DNA of 64,000 nucleotides from Mixophyes australis (GCA_036250195.1 JAVHZZ010000003.1:333372375-333436374); one strand, 5' to 3'. Shown: positions 12,246 through 22,871, counted from the first letter of the stretch. A program made the numbers and translations. The notes: generated by a model not told the origin, from the letters alone.

Positions 12246-12326
12246 GGATCATGAAACCATTTACGGTTCATTTGATCGCTCCACCCGTTCCTTGGATAAC
12301 TGTGGTAATTCTACAGCTAATACATG
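12246..12326 (+). rRNA. 18S rRNA pseudogene fragment (about 80 nt)
   Basis: From 'tggatcatgaaacc' through 'gatcgctccacccgttcc' and 'ttggataactgtggtaattc' to 'agctaatacatg', this reads as the sense strand of the 5' part of eukaryotic 18S rRNA, the helix region ending in the universal AATTCTAGAGCTAATACATG block, with about ten substitutions. The match stops exactly at 'aatacatg', where LINE coding sequence begins. This is a pseudogene fragment, not an rRNA gene: the rest of the 18S sequence is absent on both sides. Confidence 0.85.
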
Positions 12327-13340
12327 GACAGAGTGAAGCGGGGGGTCATGTACAAGAAGACCCTCAAAGGTGGGAAAGGAATCCCGGATATCCCCACCAT
12401 GCTGCGCGCCTTCTTTGTCTGCAACTGCATCCTCAGAACTCTTATTGAAAAGAACATTTGCTCTGCTGGGAATTTCATGTCTCGCTTTTTCCTCCTGCCT
12501 CTTTGGAGGACCTTTGGTTGGGACAAGTGGGACAGCTCCTTCCCTTATAACTGGACTACACCTTGGTTTTACCTGGATGTTGGACAATTTGTGTGGGAGC
12601 ACCATCTGGAGGGACTTAAACCAGACTTGTGGAAGCCAAAAATTGTTGACAAGCTCATCAGAGCTAAAGACATTATGGAGTTTGTTCCAGGGCTCCCTGC
12701 TGCAACAACAAAACACGTGTGGGAGAATGTGGCCTCTAAGAGGCTGATTAATAGACACAAAGACATTGCATGGGTGATTATCCAGGGATGTCTGCCTCTA
12801 AGGGCATTCATACACTCCTGGAACCTGTGCCGATATCTCCACTGCATCACCAGAAGGAAAATAGCACAGCATATATTTTGGGACTGCCCCACTGCACAGG
12901 CACTGTTGGATGCCTTGAACTTGAACTTAAGGACATTCAGTATTTTATGGATTATTTCCTGGGACCCACATCATTGGGGCAATCCAGGAGGCCTGGCACC
13001 TCTTATGAACTGCTTTAAGGATGCTATTTGGCATGCCAGGAATCCCCTCATCTTGAAAAAGGTAGAAGATGAATATCCAGGACTGTCGCAGGCTGATCCA
13101 CAGCCTACTAAGAGACTATAACATTAATGACAGTCCTGAGGAAGAGGAAGATGATTAATTTTCTGTCTCCCTCTTCTCCTTCTCTCTCTATGTATTTATT
13201 CAATAAACCCTTGGGTTTGTGTCTCCCCCTCCCATACCCCCTCCGACTCATTCCCCCATCACTGCTTGAAGTTTTGTTGAATGTCTTGCCTTAAGTTAGG
13301 CACCTTTCCCTATAATTGTGTCTTCAGTCTTCTGTGTACT
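12324..13340 (+). pseudogene. L1/Tx1-type LINE ORF2 3' end, 5'-truncated
   Basis: A frame of about 265 codons from 12324 to 13121 encodes the C-terminal part of a non-LTR retrotransposon polyprotein. Visible features are a KGGKGIPDI motif near residue 16 (the thumb-region GG-G-P motif common after the reverse transcriptase core), Trp-rich helices, and a C-terminal Cys/His knuckle (CRYLHC then HIFWDC) around residues 185-210, the position of the zf-RVT-like knuckle in L1/Tx1 elements. The stop is followed by a pyrimidine-rich 3' UTR with 'caataaaccc' near 13201. The reverse transcriptase and endonuclease are missing. The 5' edge is fused in the same orientation to the 18S rRNA fragment; the apparent start codon is made by the rRNA junction. 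Antisense frames over this region are shadows. Confidence 0.75.
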
Positions 13341-13374
13341 GCTGTGAATCCATTTTGATAACACAGTACAATGA

Positions 13375-13690
13375 GACTGCAGATTTAGACCAAGCCTGTC
13401 AGCCCTAGTATTTGTATTTCAGCAAAGACAATTAGCAACGGAGAAATGAAGCTCTTCTCTTTGTGTGTTACCTATATAACACCGTACAATTTGACTGCAG
13501 ATTTCCACCAAGCCTGCCAGCCCTAGTATTTGTATTTCAGCAATGACAATTAGCAATGGAGCTCTCCTCTTTGTGGGTAACCTATATAACACAGTACAAT
13601 TTGACTGCAAATTTAGAAGACCAAGCCTGCCAGACCTATTATTTCTATTTCAGCAATGACAATTACCAATGGAGCTCTCCTGAATGTCAC
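13375..13690. repeat. about 115-bp tandem repeat, 2.7 copies
   Basis: The landmark 'caagcctgccagccctag' begins at 13391, 13509 and 13622, giving periods of 118 and 113. Each copy also contains 'cagcaatgacaattagcaa' and 'acctatataacac'. It belongs to the 3' half of the hAT element. Confidence 0.9.
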
Positions 13691-14009
13691 TGTAGACTTT
13701 GAAGAACACTGCTACCCCTCCTCTTTCTATTCTACCTATGATGCTGCCCAACTGTTCTACAGACTACCAAGAACTGTGCTACCCCTTCTGTGTCCCTCTG
13801 TGAAATGTCACTTGATTGCCGTGGAGGGCGGTACTTATAGAATCCAAAAATCGCAAGATCCGACAAAGTAACGATGACGACTTGCCTCGTTTTCAATTCC
13901 GAGGGCGCGCAAAAGTAACGAGCCAGCTTGGCTCGGATCTGCTAAGTTCGGGTGTGTTCAGTTCTCGGGGAACCGAGCCTGAGCATCTCTAGCATATATA
14001 TGATATATA

Positions 14010-14176
14010 CAGAGGAGGGCTGTCAAAGTTTAGCCCGAGGGGCAAGACTCGCCTAGTAGGAACATTTTAAAGGAAAAAAAATTTCAGGGGGCCCAGTGAC
14101 CCAGCCCAAGGTAACCCACTATGGAACCGGCCTGGGGGGCAGATGCCCCCCTGCCTCCCAGCCAGGCCTGCCCCTG
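14010..14176. mobile_element. hAT-type MITE (167 bp) with perfect 8-bp target duplication
   Basis: Starts CAGAGGAGGGCTGTC; the right end complements CAGGGGCAGGCCTGG. Flanked by GATATATA at 14002-14009 and 14177-14184, although the flanks are part of a TA-rich stretch. The interior carries 'tttagcccgaggggc', shared with the copies at 17115, 47796 and 58839. Confidence 0.8.
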
Positions 14177-14177
14177 G

Positions 14178-14178
<1 letters not shown>

Positions 14179-14215
<37 letters not shown>

Positions 14216-14217
14216 GA
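14179..14217. repeat. (TA)n(CA)n microsatellite
   Basis: TA run followed by CA run, immediately right of the MITE. Confidence 0.9.
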
Positions 14218-14658
14218 TAGGTCTGCCGGTTTGTATGTGTAAATACCTTGCCATACCTTGAAGATCTAATTATATTTTTTAAGTTTATTTTGCATTACTA
14301 CAGTACTTGCATGGTGTGCGGCTTCTAACTAAAGGGCCCTGCAACTGGGCTATATGTTACCCTTTCGAAGTGATGGTCCCCTCCCCTTAAACACTGCAGC
14401 TAATGGCACAATATGTGCATATGGGCCTATACATGCCTAGTACGTCAATCACTCAGCTGCCCAGGAGACATTTTATTGGTAAATTGTGCGATACATGGTT
14501 TTCTATTGGAAAATTTTCTATGGAAAATCTATCACCGCTTTATAGTAAATTGGGACCTTGGTTTCACTTGGCTCACTGAGTGGAATTGGTAGGCTTACTT
14601 CTCATAAGTTGAGACAAAGGCTGCATCCTCCATATGCAGGATATAGCTGTACTTCAGT
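14218..14658. other. unassigned
   Basis: No gene or repeat recognised. Confidence 0.3.
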
Positions 14659-14666
14659 ATCTAAGG

Positions 14667-15296
14667 CAGTGGTCAGGGAACAGGGGTAGATTACCCCAAA
14701 TGGGGTCAAAATGAAATTCCTGGGGGTAATGCTGCCGATTCACATGCTGTCAGTTGGATTGTAGACCCCTTTAAATGTGAAATTGCTGTTGTACCAGAAG
14801 AGCCTCAAGGGTTGGCAGAGGCACTTCTTAAGCTTCAATACAATAATGAAGCACGTATTGCATTTGAAAACAAAGCAGATCTGTCATTTTTTTGGATGTC
14901 AACAGCTGCAAAGACATTCAAAATTGCACATGAGGAGGCAGTCAAAAAGTTGCTGCCTTTTGCAACAACTTACCTTTGCGAACAAGGATTTTCCACTCTA
15001 ACGAACATAAAAACTAAGCAGAAAAAATCAATTGACGCTGAAGACTGTATTCAAATTGCTCTGACATCAAAATGCCCCAATATTGATGCTCTCGTATCAA
15101 AAATGAAGCAACATCATTTTTCCAAAACTTGAAGTTTTGAAGTTGAAGCTTTCAAAGATACTTTGAATAGATTCAATAAAATTTTGAATTCCAATAATTA
15201 ATAATATATGATTTCCTTCCTTTCAAATCAAGGGGGTAACGTCGGCATATCTAAATATATATGGGGGTAAAAGGTAAAAAAGTTCCCTGACCCCTG
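14667..15296 (+). mobile_element. internally deleted hAT element (630 bp) retaining transposase C-terminus
   Basis: Left end CAGTGGTCAGGGAACAGGGG; right end complements CAGGGGTCAGGGAACTTTTT, 14 of the first 15 positions paired. A perfect 8-bp target duplication ATCTAAGG flanks it (14659-14666 and 15297-15304). Only the last part of the transposase gene is present, so the element is non-autonomous. The clean duplication indicates that it moved as this short unit. Confidence 0.92.
14731..15132 (+). CDS. hAT transposase C-terminal dimerisation domain, N-truncated
   Basis: The frame is open from the element's left end to the stop at 15130-15132; the first in-frame ATG is at 14812 (106 codons). 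The protein matches the hAT C-terminal (hATC) region as found in ZBED5/FAM200/SCAND3-like proteins: FWMSTAAKTF, then LLPFATTYLCEQGFSTLTNI, which is the signature helix of this family, followed by DAEDCIQIALT and PNIDALVSKMKQ. The BED finger and RNase-H-like catalytic core are absent, so it cannot transpose anything itself. The hATC domain mediates dimerisation in active hAT enzymes; whether this fragment is expressed or interferes with relatives is unknown. No frameshift or stop was seen across the domain. Confidence 0.75.
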   Translation, partial: AADSHAVSWIVDPFKCEIAVVPEEPQGLAEALLKLQYNNEARIAFENKADLSFFWMSTAAKTFKIAHEEAVKKLLPFATTYLCEQGFSTLTNIKTKQKKSIDAEDCIQIALTSKCPNIDALVSKMKQHHFSKT

Positions 15297-15304
15297 ATCT
15301 AAGG

Positions 15305-16227
15305 CAATGTCAATACGTACGTTGAAATCATTAAAGGAGTTTGCAAGACCCACAGAAAATGACAAAAAACTGGAAGGTGCAAATTATATTTCATAAGCAC
15401 GACTTTCTACCTGTGAATATGGCAATTATGTGCCCTTAACAAGTTTTTGACAACATGTAAACAGATCCTTAGAAAACTATACAATATAAATGTATACTTA
15501 TTAATACTAATAGTGCTTTTTTTTGCAAATTGAGTTTTAGGGACCTCCAGTGGTTCTTCTAAATTAAAAGTCAAAGTCACTCTGCAAATGTCTGCTACAG
15601 ACTTACTAATAACATAACAGAGATACTTGATAGTCACATCCCAAGCCCAAAGTTTTCACATATGTTACACATTTCTGTTGCGGCATTTAGTAACTGATTC
15701 AATGTGTTATGTCTCTTATCATTATTAAAATACATGCGGCTGGTGATAAAATGATCCGAGACCACTGCATAGTTAATTACCATTAAATGTAATAATGCAA
15801 TTATGATCAAGGTAATAAAGACTGGATTGAATTTCAGTTTGATTGCAGGTTTCACAGAAGGTTTCACAGAAGCACAAAAAAAAGGTGGTGAAGCCGACGG
15901 CCTGAATGGTATGTTGAAACGTTATCATAATAGATAGTTATGTCTGACCTGTATGACTTCATATACTAGACACTATTGTTTTAAAGCCACAATTAATAGA
16001 GTTAAGGAAAGGAAGACCATTAGGTTAAACATGAGTCAACTTTTAGAACTTGTACATACTGGGCTTTTCCTGCATTGTGACTAGATTTTGAAAATAAATC
16101 CTATAGTTGAATTAAGAGGACATAAACCTTAACCTGGACATACATTAAGATTGAAAAATTTGGTAATTTTCAACTAAATTGCCTAAGTCTCTGAAACTAG
16201 AACTACCAAACAGGCCAATCAAAATCT
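15305..16227. other. unassigned
   Basis: Two short minus-strand frames (15407-15637, 15634-15867) show no domain. Nothing else recognised. Confidence 0.3.
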
Positions 16228-16406
16228 GGGGGTAAATGTATCAAGCTGAGAGTATTCCGGCGGGTTTGAAAAACCAATCAGATTCTAGGTATCATTTATT
16301 TTGTACATTCTACAAAATGATAGCTAGAATCTGATTGGTTGCTATAGACCAACATCTCCACTTTTCAAACCCGCCGGAAAACTCTCAGCTTGATACATTT
16401 ACCCCC
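16228..16406. mobile_element. palindromic MITE, family P (179 bp)
   Basis: Begins GGGGGTAAATGTATCAAGCT and ends with its reverse complement. Inner arms carry 'ggcgggtttgaaa' and 'aaccaatcagattcta'. The left arm lacks about 20 bp present in the right arm. The inner arm is shared with 53355-53470 and 60888-61062. Confidence 0.85.
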
Positions 16407-16995
16407 TGATGTTCGTAGGCCTTTTATCGACATGGTTGCAAAATATGTTGGCTGATGACTGTGACCTGCTTGTGCGCATACACATTGAGCAACTGCACTT
16501 ACCAGTCCAGTTTTTCGGTCTTAACACTGAATACAAGATCTGTGAAGGTTGTACCGCCATACTGGGAACAGATGTAATTAGGCAAAAGGGACAAACTAAC
16601 AGATCCCAAAAATATGGGCACAGGATACATGCAACAGGTCAAAAAAAATGACAAAGAAAAATCCTGAAGAGCAGCAAACTGGCACAAAAAAAATAAAGTA
16701 ATACATGTTTTTGTAGTACTCTCTTTTTATTGAAAGGGACAAGACTACTTCCATGTCTGAGAAATTATTTATTCAAAACATATTCATAAACCACAACCAA
16801 TATTCTATGATTTTAGATGATAATTTGGCTACAGTGTGTAATCTTCCACTAGGTTTCATGGTTATTTTATTTTATCTCTGTTGAGCAGGCAGTATGGTGG
16901 CTGCCACTTGTGTTTGGCGGAAAAGTTTAAGGAGGACACTAATTGTATGCAAAGTTCATTACGAACCACAGATTTATTATTTATCTACCAGACTT
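16407..16995. other. unassigned
   Basis: A short frame at 16409-16651 has no recognisable domain. Confidence 0.3.
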
Positions 16996-17003
16996 AAACT
17001 GCC

Positions 17004-17283
17004 CAGAGCTGGATTTAGACCACATGGGGCCCTAGGCAAGATACTGGTTTGGGGCCCCCTACCTGGAAAAATCCATAGCACTATAGTTTTTTTAGCATAA
17101 CATATACCCCTATTCAGGGGCTGGCTGGAAGACTTTAGCCCAGGGGGGCAAGCACATAGCACTGGCCCATAAGTAGCGGCCCATTTTTAAAGGGTGGAAA
17201 CACCACCAGCCATGGGAGGGCTCTATGGGGACCGCTGGGCCCTAGGCAATTGCCTAGGTTTCCTAATGGTAAATCCGGCCCTG
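17004..17283. mobile_element. hAT-type MITE (280 bp) with perfect 8-bp target duplication
   Basis: Ends CAGAGCTGGATTTA and TAAATCCGGCCCTG (inverted, two mismatches), flanked by AAACTGCC at 16996-17003 and 17284-17291. Paired inner motifs 'gggccctaggcaa' lie near both ends. Part of another MITE (starting CAGGGGCTGGCTGG at 17115, with 'tttagcccaggggggc') lies inside it; that inner copy has no clear right end. Confidence 0.92.
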
Positions 17284-17291
17284 AAACTGCC

Positions 17292-18872
17292 CATTATATT
17301 TACCAGAGGATTATTCATTGGCCCCAGGCATAAGTGGGCCCTCTGCTATAATTTGCTGATGGAAAACACAGGAAAGGTCAAACATTCCATAATTGTCTCT
17401 ACATTGTATGTTCTTGTGTCTTTATAGTATAAAATATTTATGTCTCAATTATTATTCTATTTTAATCCCAATGTGGCCACTTAGAGAAGAATTTACCCGT
17501 GGAATCTTTATTTTTTAGTCCAATGCTGATGTTCATTGTTTTATTTTGATGATTTGCATATTATTTTAATATATTGCCCTATACTATTATAATTCAGGAA
17601 CTGGCACTATGCATGGTTAATTTAATAAGCATCCTCTGATATTTATGTTACTAAAGCTAATCTCAGCAAAGAAATATTATTTTCTTCTTCTTATAATTTA
17701 AGTTGGAGAGCCAACGAGTGTAGCAGCAACTTGGAGATTTGTAGCCAAAGACCAGACGATTTAAGACGTCCAGTTTTGTGAATTTAAAAAGAAATTAAGA
17801 TTATGTCAACTTCAAATAAAATCATAGTAATACAAAAAAGTCTACAGTCAGGGTCAAATGTAGTGAAAATATACAAAACATTTAAAAAAAAGCAAAAATC
17901 AGGACACAAATAAGCCCCTCTCATGAACTGCCTGGACATGCCCAAAATGTCCTTACCTGCCCAAACCACACCCACCTTACAATTAGGCCCCACCCATTTC
18001 GGAGTCAGTGAATCAGCAAAATAGTCGCCTTTTGGAGATATACATACAGTGCAGCTACTCAGACTCCGCTACTCAAACTTCTCAGCCTCCAAGGAGAGCA
18101 GTTACAATGTGGACGGGGATGGGCTTTGATAACACAAATTAGGCCATCAAGCACCTCCCACCTCCCCGAACAGTAAGCGGGTAAGGGCATGATAGTGAAA
18201 TTATCATCATATGCCTTACCCTGACCATTTAATGATTCAAATGGCATCATCAAGCTACGCCCACCTCTTTATCATACTTTACCTCTGCATCTTCTGGAAG
18301 CAAGGCATGAAAAGCAGGCAAGTATTCTTTAATTTCTTTGATGTATCATGTATTATAAGGAATAATCCCCCTCCTATGTTGTAATATGCAGCTATTGGAA
18401 GTCACTGCCAAAGTCTGTACCCAGCCTTTTGTTTTCATATGCTCACAGAATTCACAGGTGACTTCTAACATCCGTATATAGTAACTATGCTAGTCACACA
18501 CATTAGGATAACTGATTTTATTTATGTCTATTTTTATCACAGATTATACTTTTTTTCACAGTGCAATCAAGAGCATCTAAAATATTGTAAGATTTCCTCA
18601 TTACACATTAAGATTTTTATTGCAGAGATCTACTGAGTATACTAAAGAATCATGTAACATTATGCAATTACTGCACACGGTGCGATATCTTGAGAAAAAA
18701 AATCCAACCCATGTGATTACAATTGGCTTCTCACTTACCTCTATTCCCTCCCCACATTATGATACGGCTCCTGTCACACGCAGCCCTGTTATCAATAAAA
18801 TACTCACACAAAAGGACAGGTCACATCAGCACACTTATATTCTGAAACACTATGTGCTGCTGTAAACATGTT
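17292..18872. other. unassigned, with probable MITE debris
   Basis: Bases 17900-18010 contain 'cccaccttacaattaggccc', resembling inner parts of other frog MITEs, but no ends were found. No gene recognised. Confidence 0.3.
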
Positions 18873-19075
18873 GATGATCTTCAGAAAGAAACAAAAGGAT
18901 CGGGAACTCCTAAACGATCAAGGATAAGTATTAAAATATAAGCATTAAAAGTTGGTAGGATAGTTGGTTCCCTACCAACTTTTAATGCTTATCTAATAAA
19001 ATTTAAGTTTTATCCTTGATCGTTTAGGAGTGCCCCGATCATACACACTCTTTCCTTTTGGTTCTTTCTGAATAT
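18873..19075. repeat. long imperfect palindrome (about 200 bp)
   Basis: Outer arms 18897-18928 and 19009-19039 pair through 'cctaaacgatcaaggataa'. An inner palindrome at 18942-18988 pairs 'gcattaaaagttggtagg' with its complement. The outermost bases 'tcagaaagaaacaaaagg' and 'ccttttggttctttctga' also pair loosely. Probably a fold-back MITE; no target duplication was identified. Confidence 0.8.
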
Positions 19076-19297
19076 TATGACTATGTGTTGGGTGCACCCC
19101 CTAGGATATCCTTTTGTCCTAGGTTCATACATATTTATTTATATATTTTTGAGGAGGCAAACTATTATCTTATATCTGGTGCGGTGATTTGTTGATGATC
19201 TTATTAACTACAGGTTGTTCTAATGTGCACACCTCGAAACTAGGGAAACGTAGAGGTGCAGGAAATGAAAACAGAGTTCTTCCTGTAGCATATACTA

Positions 19298-19572
19298 TAT
19301 ATTTGCCAACTCTCCCGGAATGTCCGGTAGAATCCCAGATTCCCGGGAGAATATGGCAGCCTCCCACATCTGCCCACTTCCTAGTGATGTGGGCAGAACT
19401 AGATACAAAATGCCATTTGACCCTGCCCCCAGCTGTAAAATGACGCGCTAGTGTCATTACATCGTGGGGGCAAGACCAAAATGACACGATTTGCTGAGCC
19501 CCACCTCTGCACGCCCACCTCCCCGCCTGGCAGCTCCCAGACGTCAACTTCAAGAAGTCGGCAAGTATGATA
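19298..19572. mobile_element. probable MITE with TTGCCAACTCTCCC-type ends
   Basis: Left 'atatttgccaactctcccgg' and right complement of 'atacttgccgacttcttgaa' form imperfect inverted ends around a GC-richer core. A related sequence occurs at 53190-53270 ('acttgccgaagttagcaagt'). Exact ends and target duplication not fixed. Confidence 0.5.
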
Positions 19573-21363
19573 TACTGGGGTCAAGTTTTCTTGAAACTTC
19601 TCATTATAAATATTTTTCTTCAACTGGTTTGAGTTTAAAGAATCAACGGAGTTTAAGTCATCTTTCACACATCTCTCCCAAACCGCTAGAAAAGACTAAT
19701 TGCTTGTTTTTTTAACCTGTAACGTGTCACTGTCTAGTTTTCCTGAAGCCTACTCCCACACATATCATTCTAACTACCTCTATATCACTTACAACCCTCA
19801 AATGTGAACTTAAGGAAAACCAATAGTTTCTTACTATATCATTATCACTGTTACCTAAATAATTTCTATGTTCTATTATGAATATATGAGCACTCACCCC
19901 CCTTCCCTTCCTCGCACTCTCCTCCTCTTTTCATTTGTGTCTTGTCTTCCCTTCCCCTTCTATTTTCTCTTTTATCAAAATGTGAATGTTCCTTTATATC
20001 TATTAATGTGCTACTAAAATAGTATTATTCAATTACTATTAATATACATTTAATACGTTGAATAGCTATTTGACTAATCTTTTTGTCTCGCTTTAAGACA
20101 TTCTTTTGAAAAATAAAGAATTTACAAAAAAGAAAACTAAGTTCATAAAGGTGCTCCAACACTAGTCAAACGAACTTGAAAAAGAGAACATAACCACAAA
20201 AGTAAAAAAAAAATGATACATCAACCATAATATTACTGTGACCAGTAGAAGTGATACATAGTTCCATAATGTCTTTGGTCATCGATGTTGAACTGCAAAC
20301 AAATGCCAGTTTCCAGAATGATTACATGCTAAGAGCCTATCTCATTAGAATTTTCTGCATAGGAAAATAACAATACATGTATATCTCAATCTAAAATAAA
20401 GACAAAAGCATTAAACGAAGCCTTATACCCCTGAGTCTTGGTAATGACAATGTAATTATCTTCATAATGGCAAAGTATCTGAACAATGGCTCAAGAAAAT
20501 GGAAATGGAGATGCATAATAATCATGCATAGAAACAAGGCAAACAAGTATTTCCTTTTTCTCACTGGGAACAGACACTGTTGTGGCTGACTCAATCTTAG
20601 CTCACCTAGACGGCAATCTGCATGTACTCCAGCTGTGTCATGGGTGCATTTTACATAACATATTACTACTGCTCTCTTCAAGGCTGTAGGTAGGATGTGA
20701 AAACAAAAGAATCCCAATTACACATACATTTACCATGCAATAAGAATGCCATTCAGTCGCTGTAAATGCACTCGATTTGTTAAGATTCCCTACAGAGTAC
20801 TTGAGCGCTGGGCGTCAAGAAGAAATGAAGAATAGATGACACATTCATAATACATTTCTCACAAACTCATCCCACAGTACATGTGCACGCTAATATAAAA
20901 GAAAGTCTAAATTACACATTTGAAATTCCAGTTTGACATATGTAAATCTAAAGCTGTATAGCAGTTTTTTCCCGAAACCTATATTAGTGCTAATTTATTG
21001 TACTGTAAAGATAGATACATTTAAATAATTCAACCTTTAGAAACTATGATACATTTATAAAAAAAGAAACCTAAGCTCTGCAGGAAGATAAGGAAACACC
21101 ATCAGTGTTGTTGGTAAGAAGCAATAGTTAAACATGAAGTTCTCATAAGAATTTAACTGGTTAAATTAAAAATAGATGTGTGGCAGTATGAATTAAAGCT
21201 TATTACTGTGGCTTGTAAATTATACTGGGGCCCAACTTATATATATACGATAATGTGTCTATATATCTTAACTACTGGGTTAAAGTGACACACCACCATA
21301 ATGGAAGGGCAACAGATATATTGTAGATACATGTTTACAAGGCAGATCTATTACAAAAATGTT
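19573..21363. other. unassigned AT-rich DNA
   Basis: No gene or repeat recognised. A 108-residue minus-strand frame at 20391-20717 has no visible domain. Confidence 0.3.
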
Positions 21364-21700
21364 GGGCAGCACGGTGGCTAAGTGGTTAGCACTTCTGCCT
21401 CACAGCACTGGGGTCATGAGTTCAATTCCCGACCATGGCCTTATCTGTGTGGAGTTTGGATGTTTTCCCCGTGTTTGCAGGGGTTTCCTCTGGGTGCTCC
21501 GGTTTCCTCCCACACTCCAAAAACATACTGGTAGGTTAATTGGCTGCTATCAAAATTGACCCTAGTCTGTCTGTCTGTGTGTGAGTGTGTATGTAAGGGA
21601 ATTTAGACTGTAAGCTCCAATGGGGCAGGAACTGATGTGAGTGAGTTCTCTGTACAGCGCTGCAGAATCAGTGGCGCTATATAAATAAATGATGATGATG
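21364..21700 (+). mobile_element. tRNA-derived SINE, copy 1
   Basis: The head (GGGCAGCACGGTGGCTAAGT) contains a polymerase III A box TGGCTAAGTGG at 21375-21385 and a B box GAGTTCAATTCC at 21418-21429, spaced as in tRNA genes. A conserved body follows ('ggagtttggatgttttcccc', 'ctccggtttcctcccacact'), then a tail 'gcgctatataaataaatgat' ending in (ATG)n. Further copies lie at 32449-32793, 49761-50105 and 53491-54168, with a decayed one at 44325-44520. It is a SINE, not a functional tRNA. Confidence 0.92.
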
Positions 21701-21831
21701 AATGATGCATGTGACAGTTCTGAAGGAGATTTGGGGCACAGTAGTTCTGCAGTTGGCCTGCAAGCCACCTGCTGGATAGCCCTGGTACAGATCTTTCATA
21801 TGTCTCTACCAATTAAAAACTGCTGTGTCCT

Positions 21832-22625
21832 GTGCTCAACTCAGCCTTAACATCTATTATCTCTCTCTCCACTGGTATCTTACCAATATTATTCAAGCAT
21901 GCAGTAACTACTCCTATTCTCTATCAGATTACTCTATCTCTAAACTCCCATGCCTTCCAAGCTTTTTCAGCGGTTTGCGTACAATTGACTCACACGCTTA
22001 CTGTTCTTACACAACCTATTGGACCCTCTTCTTGTATTCACCGACACTCCACAGAGAGTGCACTGACTAAGGTGGTCAATGATTTGATCACTGCAGAATG
22101 TAAAGGTCATTAGTCACTACTAATTCTCCTGGACCTCTCTGAGAACAGTGGTCAACAGTGTCAAATTCAGCAAACATATACTACATTCCCAAAGTCTTCA
22201 GGACACTCTCCTATCCTGGTTTTCATCGTACTTTTCAAACTGCTCCTTCAGTGTTTGTATCTCTGGATCGCCACCTTTTCTTTTCCTCTGTCAGTTGGAG
22301 TGTCACAAGGCTCAGTGCTAGACCCTCTACTCTTCATTTATACCACTTCTCTTGGAAAACTAATAAGCTCCTTTGGATTTCAGTATAAGCTCTATGCAGA
22401 TATTTCCCAAATGTATCTATTATCTCTGTATCTCTCTCCATCTGTGTCAGCCCACATTACTAAATGTCTCTCTACCATTTTACCTTGGATCTCCTCTCCC
22501 TACCTCAAACTCAGTCTTTCAAAAACTGATCTAATAATTTGTCCATCAGTTAACAGAAGCTGCCTTGCAGATATCTCTATATCTATAGACCACATGTCTA
22601 ATGATTTTTATTTTACATTTTATAC
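21832..22625 (+). pseudogene. L2-like LINE reverse transcriptase fragment, frameshifted
   Basis: Pieces in more than one frame line up with the N-terminal and central reverse transcriptase of L2/Rex-type LINEs: LSTGILPILFKHAVTTPIL (21860s), then HSTESALTKVVNDLI (about 22050-22095), then [13 protein letters not shown] (about 22290-22330), [10 protein letters not shown] (about 22389) and [14 protein letters not shown]. The catalytic YADD box reads YADI, losing the second Asp, and the palm region between 22100 and 22230 is frameshifted, so the copy is dead. It follows the SINE in the same orientation. Clade assignment (L2 versus close relatives) is tentative. Confidence 0.7.
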
Positions 22626-22871
22626 TTGATTTACATCAAACAATGACAATTTACTATAGCAAGTGGGGACCCTGCTCTATAAATGAACATACGCTGCTTG
22701 GCTTACTCTTGTAATGAAACAGAATATTACTAGTATTCAAGCTTGTATTCATTAATGCTCTGCTACGTAAGTAATGCCATCCTTAGACATGACTAATAAG
22801 TAGCTAGACCACAACAATTCTGGAATATATTAGTAATTATTTGTACTTGAAGAACAAAACATAAGGTGATA

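Larger units (their letters stand above)
11629..13990 (+). mobile_element. non-autonomous hAT element with nested insertions (2.36 kb)
   Basis: The left end is TAGAGATGTGAACTGACC and the right end is ...CTGAGCATCTCTA. The 8-bp inverted ends TAGAGATG/CATCTCTA are flanked by 8-bp direct repeats GTATATAT (11621-11628) and GCATATAT (13991-13998), one mismatch. The first ~270 bp, with repeated 'gttttggttttggatctg' motifs, are homologous in inverse orientation to 51030-51316, the 5' end of the ZBED-type hAT relic further right, which places both in one family. The 3' part (13800-13990) is GC-richer with repeated CTCGG/CCGAG. No transposase frame remains. Inside lie a MITE, an 18S rRNA-LINE chimera and a ~115-bp tandem repeat. 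Alternative: a composite that was never mobilised as one unit; the terminal repeats argue against this. Confidence 0.8.

Noticed and set aside
12261..12758. 165-codon minus-strand frame
   Set aside because: Antisense shadow of the LINE frame at 12324-13121, which has recognisable motifs.
21364..21436. tRNA gene
   Set aside because: The A and B boxes belong to a SINE head; no cloverleaf with a normal anticodon arm is evident, and the same head recurs in other copies.
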